NCBI RefSeq assembly: GCF_000745425.1
Contig: NZ_JQJH01000005.1
Location: 1-64,000, forward strand
Length of the DNA: 64,000 nucleotides
Direction of reading: 5' to 3'
DNA from: Beijerinckia mobilis
Lineage (GTDB): Bacteria > Pseudomonadota > Alphaproteobacteria > Rhizobiales > Beijerinckiaceae
Numbering within the stretch: position 1 is the stretch's first letter; each line of letters opens with the position of its first letter. The position numbers and the translations under genes were made by a program. This document shows, piece after piece, positions 18,968-28,072 of the stretch. A model generated the notes under the pieces. That model was not told the origin of the DNA and made no database searches. It was given only the letters and a program-made list of their open reading frames with translations.

Positions 18968-19671
18968 ACAAGAAATCCTCTTTACATCCATCGAAATGGA
19001 TCATTCTGTCCTCCATATTGACGTGGCCTGAGGCGCTGCACCATTTTGGTGAATGTCTGTCGATCCATTTGAATTAGTCGACTCGCAAGCTGCATTAATA
19101 AAACGGCATTTTTCTATGAAAAATGTAAATATGCGAGTGTTGAGGTGGATCTTCCCATGTTTAGGGCATCGGAGATGGAGTCGTTTAGAGCGTTTTGGAT
19201 ATATCCAGAAACGCTCCACTCAGAAAATTCGGGGCATTTTCAGGCAAATGAAATCGTGGAGCGATCCAATATAAAGACAAAATGCTCTAATGGTCTTCAT
19301 CGTTGTCTGAAAGCGCTGCGAGGAACATCGAACGATGAATTATCTCTTAAAACATTGAGAATCGGCTTGGATTGTCGTTGTTCTTCGAGCGGCGATCTTT
19401 CCAGAATACAAATCAAAAGAAAAGCGGTAATAATTGCGCGCCTTATCGTGCAGAAATCGGTGTGATCAAAGAATTTCCAAGTCGAAAGCAGTCATCCTGT
19501 GGTTGTAGGCGTCTGGCTTCTATGAATTATGCTTATCAGAACTTGGCAAAATTCGCTTCGGTATGAAATCGCCTCAGAACGTGGGACGAGATTTTCTGCT
19601 CGTTTATTCATTCTCTCCATGACGCAAGGCAGGCGCAAGCTTTCGCTGGCATTATCGATGTCGAAGCTGGG
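18968..19671. other. intergenic region between flgI and motE
   Basis: AT-rich and without a convincing gene. It contains a complete copy of dispersed repeat family A at 19186-19289, listed separately. In related genomes flgI, motE and flgH are closely packed, so this gap looks like an expansion. Confidence 0.45.
19186..19289 (-). repeat. dispersed intergenic repeat, family A, copy 1
   Basis: In reverse orientation to the other three copies. It starts with TAGAGCGTTTTGGATATATC and its mirror CCAGAAACGCT, then about 70 bp, and closes with AAAATGCTCTA. The reverse complement aligns along its length with copies at 35537, 51716 and 57735. Confidence 0.75.
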
Positions 19672-20250
19672 ATGGACAGAACAATGAACGCGTCTGATTT
19701 TCGCATATGCCTGTTTGTTACTCTGATTGCAGGGATAGGGGTCAATGGGACCATCAGCGGCGCTAATGGTCAGGAGGATCACAAACCCGCTCCCAAGCCA
19801 AAGCAGGAAGATAATCAAACGGTTTCGGGAAAGACGCAGAAAGTACCAATCTCCGATATACAGAAATTTTGTTTGAATAATATCGGTATTTTGAAAGACG
19901 CTCGGTTGCGCTGGCAGACAGCAAAATTGAGTGAACTCGAGAAGCGTTTGCGAAAGCAGATTGAGGAATTGGACGCGAAACGCGTGGAATATAGTCAGTG
20001 GCTAGCTCGACGTGACGAGGTGATGAAAGCCATTCAGGAAAACGTCGTGGCAATTTATGCGCAAATGCGTCCAGAGACCGCAGCGCAGCAATTGGCGGCA
20101 ATGGAAGACAATATGGCCGCGATAATTCTCGGGAAATTGACGTCGCGTAAAGCTAGCGCCATTCTGAATGAGATGGAAGCCGGACGCGCCGCGAAATTAA
20201 CAAATACGATTGTTGGTCCGCTTCCTGCTACAATTGGAGGGAAATCATAA
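19672..20250 (+). CDS. motE: flagellar motor protein MotE-like (MgtE N-terminal domain-like)
   Basis: A 192-residue exported protein. An N-terminal hydrophobic segment (about 10-28) and a proline-rich linker lead to a coiled coil (about 75-120, SELEKRLRKQIEELDAKRVEY). The C-terminal IYAQMRPETAAQQLAAMEDNMAAIILGKLTSRKASAILNEM region is the MgtE_N/FliG-M fold found in MotE of Rhizobiales. There MotE stabilises MotC in the periplasm. The position between flgI and flgH is the conserved one. A second ATG at 19684 is an alternative start. Confidence 0.85.
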   Translation: MDRTMNASDFRICLFVTLIAGIGVNGTISGANGQEDHKPAPKPKQEDNQTVSGKTQKVPISDIQKFCLNNIGILKDARLRWQTAKLSELEKRLRKQIEELDAKRVEYSQWLARRDEVMKAIQENVVAIYAQMRPETAAQQLAAMEDNMAAIILGKLTSRKASAILNEMEAGRAAKLTNTIVGPLPATIGGKS

Positions 20251-20251
20251 A

Positions 20252-21160
20252 ATGCCTCCAAATAATGACAAAGCTTGGCGGATTGTACCTTGTGGCCAGG
20301 CGCTTGATGTTGACGAAAGTCCCTCCAATAAAGCTAGGTGTCTTTGGCCGGGAATATTTCCTCATATGATCCGGACGGATAACGAAGAGACTGTCCGTGC
20401 GGTAAAGACGGGAGATAAGCGATCCTCTTGTTTATATTTAACAAGGACACGTCATCTGTCATCTCTTCCGGCCTTGGTGGTGGCCAGCTTGTTGGTAACG
20501 GGATGCGCGGGAGATATTCGAGAGTTGGGCCGCGAACCCGCGATGAGTGACCTTGGGACAGGTCTCGCCGCTCGAGTACAGCCTTCAGCTACTGCTGTCT
20601 TTCAGAATGCGAGTATGACGCGGCCTCAATCGATTTGGAATGGCAGTCGATCGGATATTTTCAGCGATCCTCGCGCAAACAGAATTGGTGATGTCGTGAC
20701 TGTTACGATCTTCATCAATGATCGTGCGACATTCGGGAATAATACCGACCGGTCGCTTGAAGCGAAGATTGATACGGGCTTTAATTACAAGCTTGGTCTC
20801 AGCAACAAAACTGTTCAGTTCAAGCCGACGATAACGGCCGACATTCTGTCGTCGACGCAAGGGCAGGGTGCTATCGACCGCTCGGAAAAGGTCCGGCTTT
20901 CCGTCGCGGCTGTCGTCACGGATGTGATGCCAAACGGCAATCTTATTATTTCCGGTTCTCAAGAAGTGCGAGTCAATTTCGAAATGAGACTTTTGAATGT
21001 CGCGGGGATCGTGAGGCCGCAGGATATCGCCAAAGATAATACAGTATCTTATGACAAAATCGCCGAAGCGCGTATTTCTTATGGTGGTCGTGGACGCATA
21101 ATGGAAGTCCAACAACCCGCGATTGGTCAGCAGATTTATGACCGATTTAAACCGATTTGA
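20252..21160 (+). CDS. flgH: flagellar L-ring lipoprotein FlgH
   Basis: The FlgH domain is unmistakable: SIWNGSRSDIFSDPRANRIGDVVTV (cited by SDPRANRIGDVVTV), then GNLIISGSQEVRVNFE and the C-terminal RISYGGRGRIMEVQQP. A lipobox LLVTGC puts the lipidated cysteine at codon 20504. An ATG at 20252 has GGAGGG ten bases upstream and follows the motE stop, but gives a leader of 84 residues before the cysteine. The ATG at 20366 would give a more normal leader of 46. FlgH forms the outer-membrane ring. The stop is certain; the start is not. Confidence 0.9.
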   Translation: MPPNNDKAWRIVPCGQALDVDESPSNKARCLWPGIFPHMIRTDNEETVRAVKTGDKRSSCLYLTRTRHLSSLPALVVASLLVTGCAGDIRELGREPAMSDLGTGLAARVQPSATAVFQNASMTRPQSIWNGSRSDIFSDPRANRIGDVVTVTIFINDRATFGNNTDRSLEAKIDTGFNYKLGLSNKTVQFKPTITADILSSTQGQGAIDRSEKVRLSVAAVVTDVMPNGNLIISGSQEVRVNFEMRLLNVAGIVRPQDIAKDNTVSYDKIAEARISYGGRGRIMEVQQPAIGQQIYDRFKPI

Positions 21161-21464
21161 TGATGTTCCGCGATTCTAGGACGCAATGTGTCTCCATCGA
21201 ATATCTTTGGATGATGCGTGTCCCGGCGGATTGAATGAGACGACGGACAGATCGGGGCTGTTCAGATGCTATGTTGCGTCTGACCTTTCGGGGTGTGCTG
21301 TAGGTATGAGGCCGTCTTATCATAGTTAGCGTCTGATAAATGCCTGTCTACTTTCGATTCGTCCGTGGTCATAGTGGATTGATTTTAGACATTTTTGTCT
21401 AAGGAGGGATCTCATTTGAGTGAGAAGTATTTTGGAACAGGGCGATACATAGGATTTATACCTT
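21161..21464. other. flgH-fliL intergenic region
   Basis: About 300 bp with no gene seen. A GGAGGG-like element near 21401 has no good start codon after it. Confidence 0.35.
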
Positions 21465-22007
21465 GTGTCAGTGGCCACATTCAATATTGGCACGATGGAC
21501 AAGAAGATGGTCTCACGTAATCTTGCGGTATCGCCTTCTGGTGCATCTGCTCAAGAGTCGAAATTCGGTCGGCTTGGGATGTTGCTGGGCTTGACGCTTC
21601 TTGCGGCGGTCGTGGGAGGAGCGGTTGGCTTCCATCTCGTCCTGTCCGTGAAAGCGAAACTGATGACGGTTCTGGCCGCCGAGCAGGATGCGGAGAAGCA
21701 AAAAATAAATAGTACATTGACAAGCTATAGGTTGGCGCCGCTCGTCGCCAATCTGGCTGAGCCTCCATCCACCTGGATCCGCCTCGAGGTCGCGATGTTG
21801 TATGACGGCAAGGCGGTCCAGAACCCTGAGATATTGGCCACACAGATTTCGGCGGATCTTCTTGGATATTTGAAAACGTTGGCGATGGCGCAGCTTGTTG
21901 GTGCGAGCGGCTTTCAAAATCTTCGCGATGATCTGAACGAACGTGCGAATATTCGTTCCAATGGTGCTGTGCAGTCCATTGTTATCCAATCGTTGGTGCT
22001 TCAGTGA
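21465..22007 (+). CDS. fliL: flagellar basal body-associated protein FliL
   Basis: A FliL-family protein of 180 residues from a GTG with AGGA ten bases upstream; an ATG at 21495 would give 170. One membrane helix (about 37-60, GMLLGLTLLAAVVGGAVGFHLV) precedes the periplasmic domain. The conserved APLVANLAEPPSTWIRLEVAMLYDG region and the C-terminal FQNLRDDLNERANIRSNGAV-type end fit the Rhizobiales FliL form. FliL sits around the stator. Its stop overlaps the fliP start (GTGA), so the two are coupled. Confidence 0.87.
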   Translation: MSVATFNIGTMDKKMVSRNLAVSPSGASAQESKFGRLGMLLGLTLLAAVVGGAVGFHLVLSVKAKLMTVLAAEQDAEKQKINSTLTSYRLAPLVANLAEPPSTWIRLEVAMLYDGKAVQNPEILATQISADLLGYLKTLAMAQLVGASGFQNLRDDLNERANIRSNGAVQSIVIQSLVLQ

Positions 22008-22744
22008 AACGTATCGTATTCCTTAGTTTGTTTCTTGTTGTCATGAATGCTGAAGCTTTCGCTCAGGTGCCTGACCTGGCGTCTCTGGTGCCGCCAGGCG
22101 ATGGCACGGTATCGGGCCGCATCATTCAGCTCGTCGCCCTTTTGACAGTCTTGTCGGTGGCGCCCGGTTTGCTGATCATGGTGACCAGTTTTACGCGATT
22201 TGCGATTGCTTTATCGTTTTTACGATCGGGTTTGGGACTTCAAAGCACGCCGGCTAATCTGGTGCTTATCAGCCTGTCTCTTTTCATGACCTTCTATGTC
22301 ATGTCCCCGGTGTTCGAGAAGGCGTGGGATGGTGGTGTCAAGCCGATGATGGAAAATCAGCTTTCTGAACGCGAGGCCTTTCCGAAGATCATTCAGCCGT
22401 TCCGGGAATTTATGAATTCGCAGGTCCGGGGCAAGGATTTGCAGCTTTTCGCTGATCTTGCAAAAGAAAGCTTTCCCTCGACGCAACCGGCGGGAACGGA
22501 GGTCGAGATGCGTGTGCTCATCCCAGCCTTCATGATTTCGGAATTGCGGCGTGGATTCGAAATGGGCTTTCTCATTGTCTTGCCCTTTCTCGTCATTGAT
22601 ATGATTACATCCGCAATAACGATGTCGATGGGGATGATGATGTTGCCGCCGACGGTTATTGCACTGCCGGTGAAGGTTTTGTTCTTCATTCTGATCGACG
22701 GTTGGAACATGTTGATCGGCAGTCTGGTCCGCTCATACATGTGA
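22004..22744 (+). CDS. fliP: flagellar export gate protein FliP
   Basis: A 246-residue FliP with a cleavable signal peptide (to about 21, EAFAQ) and four membrane helices. It has the signatures VLSVAPGLLIMVTSFTRFAI, the Glu/Asn-rich loop KPMMENQLSEREAFPKI, and PAFMISELRRGFEMGF with VIDMITSAITMSMGMMM. FliP is the core of the type III export gate with FliQ and FliR. FliR is encoded 20 kb away at 42902; FliQ was not found in the window. It begins at a GTG overlapping fliL. Confidence 0.97.
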   Translation: MKRIVFLSLFLVVMNAEAFAQVPDLASLVPPGDGTVSGRIIQLVALLTVLSVAPGLLIMVTSFTRFAIALSFLRSGLGLQSTPANLVLISLSLFMTFYVMSPVFEKAWDGGVKPMMENQLSEREAFPKIIQPFREFMNSQVRGKDLQLFADLAKESFPSTQPAGTEVEMRVLIPAFMISELRRGFEMGFLIVLPFLVIDMITSAITMSMGMMMLPPTVIALPVKVLFFILIDGWNMLIGSLVRSYM

Positions 22745-22817
22745 TTCGGTGTCGCCAGATGACTGGTTCCCGCAATCGTGAGGCTTTGGTCATAGCGTCA
22801 GAGGTCGCTGATGTGTC

Positions 22818-24254
22818 CTAGGGAATGAGAGGAGGGACATAGGGAAGAGTGTAGCTCAAAAGCCAAAGAAGAACGATAATAACCGGCAGGTGGACCACAA
22901 GTTGGAGAAATGTAAACCCGACAATGTCGCGCGCTTGGAGGCCAAGGACACCGAGAAGCGGTAACATCCAGAATGGATTGATCAGATTGGGGAGTGCTTC
23001 CCCTGCATTATAGGCTTGCACGGCCCAACCGAGGTGAGCCTTGAGATCGACGGCGGCATGCATGACATAGGGTGCTTCAACGAGCCATTTGCCTCCACCC
23101 GATGGCATGAAGAAGCCGAGGATCGCGGAATAAATTCCGACCAGTGGCGCGAAGGTTTCCTTTGTCGCCACGCTGACGAAGAGGCCGGTCAGATGATCGG
23201 TTAGGGTCAGATCGCCGGCCCCCTTGGCGCGAGAGATGAGAAAAGCAATCGCGCTGTAGATTGGAAATTGGATCAATACACCGGCGGTCGCGGGTACGGC
23301 TTTACCGACGACGATCAGAAAACGCTTGGGTTGCCAGTTCAAAACCATGCCGAACAGCAGAAACATCAGATTATAGGAATTGAGATCGGAAATTCCGCGC
23401 AATGCACCTTTCGTGGCGAATTCGTTGATGACCCAGATCATGCCGATGATGAAGACGAAGAGAGTGAGGAGCGGACTATATTCGAGCCATTCTCCCGGGC
23501 GTTTGCGTGCGGGCACGATGATCGGATCGGAATGGGGATCTATGCCGAGATCAATGGCGGTTCTTGCGTTTTCACCGACAGGGGCTGAGAAATAACAGAT
23601 CGCAATGGACGAGGCAGCGATCGCGGCCAGCATGAGAAGGGATTGCCAGAGGAAGATCGTCTGGCTGAAGGGAAGCACACCGCTGATCTTGAGCAATGCT
23701 TCGGGCATGCTTGCGGGATTGGCTTGCAATTGTGCTGCGGAGGAGCTGATGCCCAGGGCCCACACTGCACCGAGACCGAGATAGGCCGCGGCACTTGCCG
23801 CGCGATAGTCGAAACGCAAATCACGACGTTGGGCCAAGGTGCGCACGAGCAAAGCGCAAAAGACGGTGCTGAAGGCCCAATTCACTAAAGCAGTCGCGAT
23901 TGCGATGACGGCAACGAAGACGATGGTCCCGCGTGGTCTCTTCGGGACCATGGCCAGAGTTTCGATCAGCCGGCTCGCCACTGGTGAACGGGCGACGCAA
24001 TAGCCACCGATGACCAGCATGGTCATTTGCATGGTAAAGGGAATCAATCCCCAAAACCCATCTCCGAAGGATTTTGCGACGGTTTGCAGAGGTGTTCCGT
24101 TGACCAGAGCGCAAATGGTGACGATGATCAGGGCCAGAAGCGCAAAGACATAGGCGTCAGGAAACCATCGTTCCGTCCAGGCTGTAACCCGGATCGCCAG
24201 CCTTTCGAGCAGGCCGCCCGTCATCGCTGTGTCGGATTTGGCATGCTGCTCCAT
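22818..24254 (-). CDS. atoE: short-chain fatty acid permease, AtoE family
   Basis: A 478-residue membrane protein with about twelve hydrophobic helices. It has the AtoE/SCFA-transporter motifs WTERWFPDAYVFALLALI at the N-terminus, GFWGLIPFTMQMTMLVIGGY (about 68-87), ALVNWAFSTVFCALLVR and FMPSGGGKWLVEAP. It probably imports acetoacetate, butyrate or similar acids by proton or sodium symport. The ATG follows GGGGGAG at five bases. It stands between a flagellar block and a copper operon and is likely its own transcription unit. Confidence 0.93.
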   Translation of the reverse strand: MEQHAKSDTAMTGGLLERLAIRVTAWTERWFPDAYVFALLALIIVTICALVNGTPLQTVAKSFGDGFWGLIPFTMQMTMLVIGGYCVARSPVASRLIETLAMVPKRPRGTIVFVAVIAIATALVNWAFSTVFCALLVRTLAQRRDLRFDYRAASAAAYLGLGAVWALGISSSAAQLQANPASMPEALLKISGVLPFSQTIFLWQSLLMLAAIAASSIAICYFSAPVGENARTAIDLGIDPHSDPIIVPARKRPGEWLEYSPLLTLFVFIIGMIWVINEFATKGALRGISDLNSYNLMFLLFGMVLNWQPKRFLIVVGKAVPATAGVLIQFPIYSAIAFLISRAKGAGDLTLTDHLTGLFVSVATKETFAPLVGIYSAILGFFMPSGGGKWLVEAPYVMHAAVDLKAHLGWAVQAYNAGEALPNLINPFWMLPLLGVLGLQARDIVGFTFLQLVVHLPVIIVLLWLLSYTLPYVPPLIP

Positions 24255-24337
24255 CGCTCCCCCCTCTGGATCCTATGGTTCGAGCCATATTGATCCTCAT
24301 CCCATTCACGCAGGTCGCAATGGGTGACCTCTTTTGT

Positions 24338-24386
24338 CCGCCGCGCATTTTCGCGATTGTCGAGCGATCGCGAAAATGCGCGGCGG
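24338..24386 (-). terminator. 19-bp perfect hairpin downstream of the copper operon
   Basis: CCGCCGCGCATTTTCGCGA and TCGCGAAAATGCGCGGCGG pair over 19 bp around an 11-base loop. It lies about 90 bp past the cusF-like stop and 84 bp upstream of the atoE start. It has no strong T tract. It may end the copper transcript or affect atoE expression. Confidence 0.6.
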
Positions 24387-24474
24387 TTCAACAATTATTT
24401 TGACGTCTGAAAGGACACCATAAAGCATGCTGTAGCGGTTTGCATCTGGCGGGTGGAGAGAGGGCTCTCGATCG

Positions 24475-24777
24475 TCATTTCGCTTTTTCCATATGGGTCA
24501 CAACGAAATGACCATTCTCTTTTTCCGCGTCGAACAAGACCCGCTCTCCGACCGAGCGATGTTTGAGAAGAAGCGGATCCGCGACGCGATAGACCATGGT
24601 CATGCCGTCATCCATGCCGAGCTTGGGGAGCGGCTCATGTTTGAGGGTTACCTTTCCCTGATTGGGGTCAAGAGCACGTATTTCTCCATGATAGAGCTGA
24701 GCGGCGTGGCTGCCGACGGGGAAAATCGTCATCAATCCAATGACAAGGAGGGTGATGAAGGAAGGGCGATATGACAT
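24475..24777 (-). CDS. CusF-like periplasmic copper-binding protein
   Basis: A 100-residue protein with a signal peptide (about 1-25, ending SHAAQ) followed by a CusF-type OB fold. VRALDPNQGKVTLKHEPLPKL is read as LDPNQGKVTLKHEPLPKL, then MDDGMTMVYRVADPLLL, where His, Trp/Met positions of the copper site can be matched only in part (the two Met of MDDGMTM are present; the CusF tryptophan is not). The ATG at 24777 follows GGGAGC; longer in-frame starts are rejected because they precede the signal peptide. It ends the copper operon and probably buffers or hands over Cu(I). Confidence 0.85.
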   Translation of the reverse strand: MSYRPSFITLLVIGLMTIFPVGSHAAQLYHGEIRALDPNQGKVTLKHEPLPKLGMDDGMTMVYRVADPLLLKHRSVGERVLFDAEKENGHFVVTHMEKAK

Positions 24778-24818
24778 TTTAGCTCCCTGAATGTTCCGAT
24801 AAGCGGACATGAAAAGTT

Positions 24819-26174
24819 TCAATCTCTGTTTGGATGATTGTGGCGATGCAGCGGTGCTGGCTCATCGCCCTTCCATTCGTAGGCGACTGTGCCCCGTGGG
24901 TGCTGATACCAGCCGGGATCGCGATAATCGCCCGGCGCGAGAGCCGGCCTGATCTTGATGACCGTGAACATCCCTCCCATGGCGATGGAACCGAAGGGGC
25001 CGTCGCCCGCCATCATGGGCAGGGTGTTCCTCGGCAGCGGCATGTCCATTTCGGCCATGGCACCGCCGCCGTTGGACCCCATCATCATTGCATCAGCCGA
25101 GATTCTTCGGATCGCGTCATTTGTCTGTTTCAGGTCTACACCAATATAGGTTCGCACCTGATGGCCCATTTGATTCATCGTATGGTGCGACTTGTGACAA
25201 TGCATCGGCCAGTCGCCGGGATTGTCGGCCGAAAATTCGATGGCACGCATCTGACCGACCGCCATGTCCACAGTTGCTTCCGGCCATGAGGCGTTGGGAT
25301 CGACCCAGCCGCCATCGGTGCTAGTAACGCGGAAATTCGTCCCATGAATGTGGATCGGGTGATTGGTCATCGACAGATTGCCGATACGAATCCGTAGCTT
25401 CTCGCCTTGTCTGGCGACCAGTGGATCAATGCCGGGAAATACCCGGCTGTTGAATGTCCAGAGACTGAAGTCAGTCATTTCATTGACGCGTGGCGTATAG
25501 GCACCGGGGTCGATCGCATAGGTGGAGAGGAGCAGGATGTAATCGCGATCAACGCGACGAAAATCCGGATCACGGGGATGGACCACGAAGGATCCCATCA
25601 TTCCCATCGCCATCTGAATCATTTCATCCGCATGGGGATGATACATGAATGTGCCGGAACGCGGCAGAGCGAATTCGTAGACGAAGGTTTTGCCAGGCGG
25701 GATCCCCGGCTGGGTGAGGCCGGCGACGCCATCCATTCCGTTCGGAACATCAATGCCATGCCAATGAATGCTGGTGGCTTCCGGAAGATGGTTGGTGACG
25801 AATATGCGTACCTTCTCACCCTCGACGGCTTCTATCGTCGGTCCGGGGCTCTGGCCATTGTATCCCCAAAGGTGAGCCTGCATGCCTGGCGCCATTTCCC
25901 GGACGACGGGTTCGGCGACGAGATGGAACTCCTTCCATTCACCATTCATACGAAAGGGCAGGCTCCAGCCGTTGAGTGTGACGACGGGATGATAATCAGG
26001 TCCGCTATCCGGATGCCGAGGCGGCTGGGTCGCCGTCTCGCGCATGATCGGCGCTTCCGGCAGGCGGGCTGCCTCGGCGCGGCTGTTGATCGACCCGGCC
26101 GACGTCAGCATGAGGCCAGCGCCGAGAAGCTGGCGGCGGGAGAAGGAGAGCCCAGGATTCGTGTTGCTTTTCAT
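24819..26174 (-). CDS. multicopper oxidase (periplasmic, Tat-exported)
   Basis: A 451-residue laccase-like oxidase with a twin-arginine signal (SFSRRQLLGAG, 10-20). All copper ligand motifs are present: HWHG at 137-140, HPHAD at 179-183, HPIHIHG at 272-278 and HCHKSHHTMNQMGH with the T1 cysteine at 326. The tail is Met-rich (about 365-400), as in copper-tolerance oxidases such as CueO and CopA. It should oxidise Cu(I) to Cu(II) in the periplasm. AGGAG lies six bases before the ATG. It is preceded by a TolC-type gene after 11 bp and followed by the CusF-like gene. Confidence 0.94.
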   Translation of the reverse strand: MKSNTNPGLSFSRRQLLGAGLMLTSAGSINSRAEAARLPEAPIMRETATQPPRHPDSGPDYHPVVTLNGWSLPFRMNGEWKEFHLVAEPVVREMAPGMQAHLWGYNGQSPGPTIEAVEGEKVRIFVTNHLPEATSIHWHGIDVPNGMDGVAGLTQPGIPPGKTFVYEFALPRSGTFMYHPHADEMIQMAMGMMGSFVVHPRDPDFRRVDRDYILLLSTYAIDPGAYTPRVNEMTDFSLWTFNSRVFPGIDPLVARQGEKLRIRIGNLSMTNHPIHIHGTNFRVTSTDGGWVDPNASWPEATVDMAVGQMRAIEFSADNPGDWPMHCHKSHHTMNQMGHQVRTYIGVDLKQTNDAIRRISADAMMMGSNGGGAMAEMDMPLPRNTLPMMAGDGPFGSIAMGGMFTVIKIRPALAPGDYRDPGWYQHPRGTVAYEWKGDEPAPLHRHNHPNRD

Positions 26175-26185
26175 GGAAGCTCCTA

Positions 26186-27643
26186 TCAGTTTGCCGGGGC
26201 GTTACCTGTTACGGCCCCGGCGGCGACAAGACGGGGAGAGCTAGCGTCATACGTATTGCCGCCATAGATGGCCGTCGTGAGCTCAACCTCTGCGAGGAAG
26301 AAGTCGCGCCGCGTGTTGATTGCGGAAACATGATTGGCATTACGCATCTGGCCATCCACAATGAGTTGTGTGGCATCGGAAAGCATACCATTGAGCTGCA
26401 GCGTGGTTTCATCGAGAATGATTTTGCGCAGCGGCAGGACGTTGTTTGCATAATAGCGGGCAAGGTCGAATTTGCCGCGATAGCGCAGATAGGCTTCGCG
26501 CACTTGCGACCGTACATCGATTGCGCGTTGGGCGAGACGATGCGCTGCCGCCATATAGGCCTCACGCGCTCTACGGACATCGGTCTCTCCGAAATCATAG
26601 ATGGGAATCGTGAAGCTCACGTCGAAACCATGGCGGATCAGCTTGTTGTTATATTCGGTGCCGAGGACCGCGCCGCCGACATTGCCTGCCCATTCGTTGT
26701 CGTCCTGGTAGGCGAGTGTGATATCGCTGACGAAGCGGGTTGCATTGGTGAGCCCATAATTGGCGGCAAGAGCTGTAAGATCATACTTGCCGGCCTTGAG
26801 GTCCACGCGCTCGGTCAGAGCCTTGGCCTCGATGGCCTTCGGGCTGACGATCGATTTCGGCAAAGGCGGCAAGTCGTCTGGCAATTTAAAGGCGATCTCC
26901 TTGCCCCAAAGACCCATCAGCCGGGTCAACCGCTCACGTTCGGCCTGAGCCTGTAGCCGCGCATCGGCGAGTTGTGCCGACATTTCGGTAAAAAAGGCGC
27001 CGCTGCGCGCTTGTTCCAGCCTGTTCAGGCTACCGGCCTCGCCGAGTTTGCGGGCGAGATCGGCCGAGAGACCGGCAGAGGCAACGGAACGCTGTAAATA
27101 GGCCGCCTGGGCATTGGCCGCGACGGCCACATAATATTGACGCCGGACATCGGCCGCGAGCGCCAGCACTTGTTCCGCAGCGCGCCATTGCGCGGCGGAA
27201 TAGCTTTCTCGGGCGATCGCTGTGCGTGCCGGCAACGTCGCCAGGGCGAACAGGCTCACTGCTATCTGGCGGACGACTTCGACATCCCCCTCGCCGGCAA
27301 GGCGAGAGATGGAGAATTGCGGGGATGGTGGCAGGCTCTCATGGACGAATTGCGCTTCCGATACGCCGAGATCGTTGAATGCGGCCTGTAGCCCCTTGTT
27401 GCGCAGAAGCGCTATTTCCAGTGAAGTTTCGGCCTTAAGAGGCTGGCGCAAGAGCGTCGCGACTCTCGCTCGCGCGCGTTCTTCCTCCTCATCCCCAGTG
27501 ATTTTCGTCACCTGTTGATGAATCGCTGCATTCGCTGTCGCTGAAGCCGGAGAAAGGCCGGCATCAGCGGAAAAACTGGCGCATCCGCCAAGCACCAGAG
27601 CGGTGCCGATACAGGCCAAGAACGGTAAGGATCGTGTTTTCAC
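26186..27643 (-). CDS. TolC/CusC-family outer membrane efflux lipoprotein
   Basis: A 485-residue outer membrane factor. The lipobox VLGGCAS gives Cys22 as the lipidated residue. The rest is the two-repeat helical barrel layout of the OEP family (IALLRNKGLQAAFNDLGVSEAQF, then long helices such as ARREAYMAAAHRLAQRAIDVRSQV cited as RREAYMAAAHRLAQ). In copper operons it would be the exit duct for a pump, yet no RND pump or adaptor gene is adjacent. The GTG start overlaps the stop of the upstream small gene (GTGA). Confidence 0.92.
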   Translation of the reverse strand: MKTRSLPFLACIGTALVLGGCASFSADAGLSPASATANAAIHQQVTKITGDEEEERARARVATLLRQPLKAETSLEIALLRNKGLQAAFNDLGVSEAQFVHESLPPSPQFSISRLAGEGDVEVVRQIAVSLFALATLPARTAIARESYSAAQWRAAEQVLALAADVRRQYYVAVAANAQAAYLQRSVASAGLSADLARKLGEAGSLNRLEQARSGAFFTEMSAQLADARLQAQAERERLTRLMGLWGKEIAFKLPDDLPPLPKSIVSPKAIEAKALTERVDLKAGKYDLTALAANYGLTNATRFVSDITLAYQDDNEWAGNVGGAVLGTEYNNKLIRHGFDVSFTIPIYDFGETDVRRAREAYMAAAHRLAQRAIDVRSQVREAYLRYRGKFDLARYYANNVLPLRKIILDETTLQLNGMLSDATQLIVDGQMRNANHVSAINTRRDFFLAEVELTTAIYGGNTYDASSPRLVAAGAVTGNAPAN

Positions 27644-27924
27644 GGGCTGTCTTCCCCGCTAGTCATCGATGGCGCTGTGTTTTTATTGGCACCGTGATGG
27701 TGGGAACCGGGCGTGACTTTCTGGTTCAAACTGCGCCAGTCCTGGGGCTCACCCGGTTTGAAACCGCTCAAGCCGGCTGTTGGCGAAGCGGGGGGCGACC
27801 AGTCCGATGCGCGTTGCGGGGAGAGCGGGGCCAGGAGATCGGAAGGGCCGAGCGTCAGTGAGCCGCCGAGAGCGGGAAGAATGGATAGTAAGCCCGTGAG
27901 GGAAAAAGCCAAGAATGAACGCAT
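27640..27924 (-). CDS. small secreted protein of the copper operon, unknown function
   Basis: A 94-residue protein with a clear signal peptide (MRSFLAFSLTGLLSILPALGG) and a Pro/Ser-rich mature part. It ends in KVTPGSHHHGANKNTAPSMTSGEDSP, where a His triplet and Met could bind metal. No family was recognised. A longer upstream start (to 28053) is possible but the signal peptide argues for 27924. It overlaps the TolC-type gene by four bases and so belongs to the operon. Confidence 0.6.
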   Translation of the reverse strand: MRSFLAFSLTGLLSILPALGGSLTLGPSDLLAPLSPQRASDWSPPASPTAGLSGFKPGEPQDWRSLNQKVTPGSHHHGANKNTAPSMTSGEDSP

Positions 27925-28072
27925 GGAAGGCCGTGAGGCAGGGCAAAACGCGGAGCAGCGGCCATGGAAGGCCGTGCGGCTCGGCACGTGCTGCGAAATG
28001 ACGGGAAGACGCGGTGAAATCAGAAACCCTGGAAAAGGATGCCGAAGCGGCATGCAGGGTTCCGGTCGTAGG

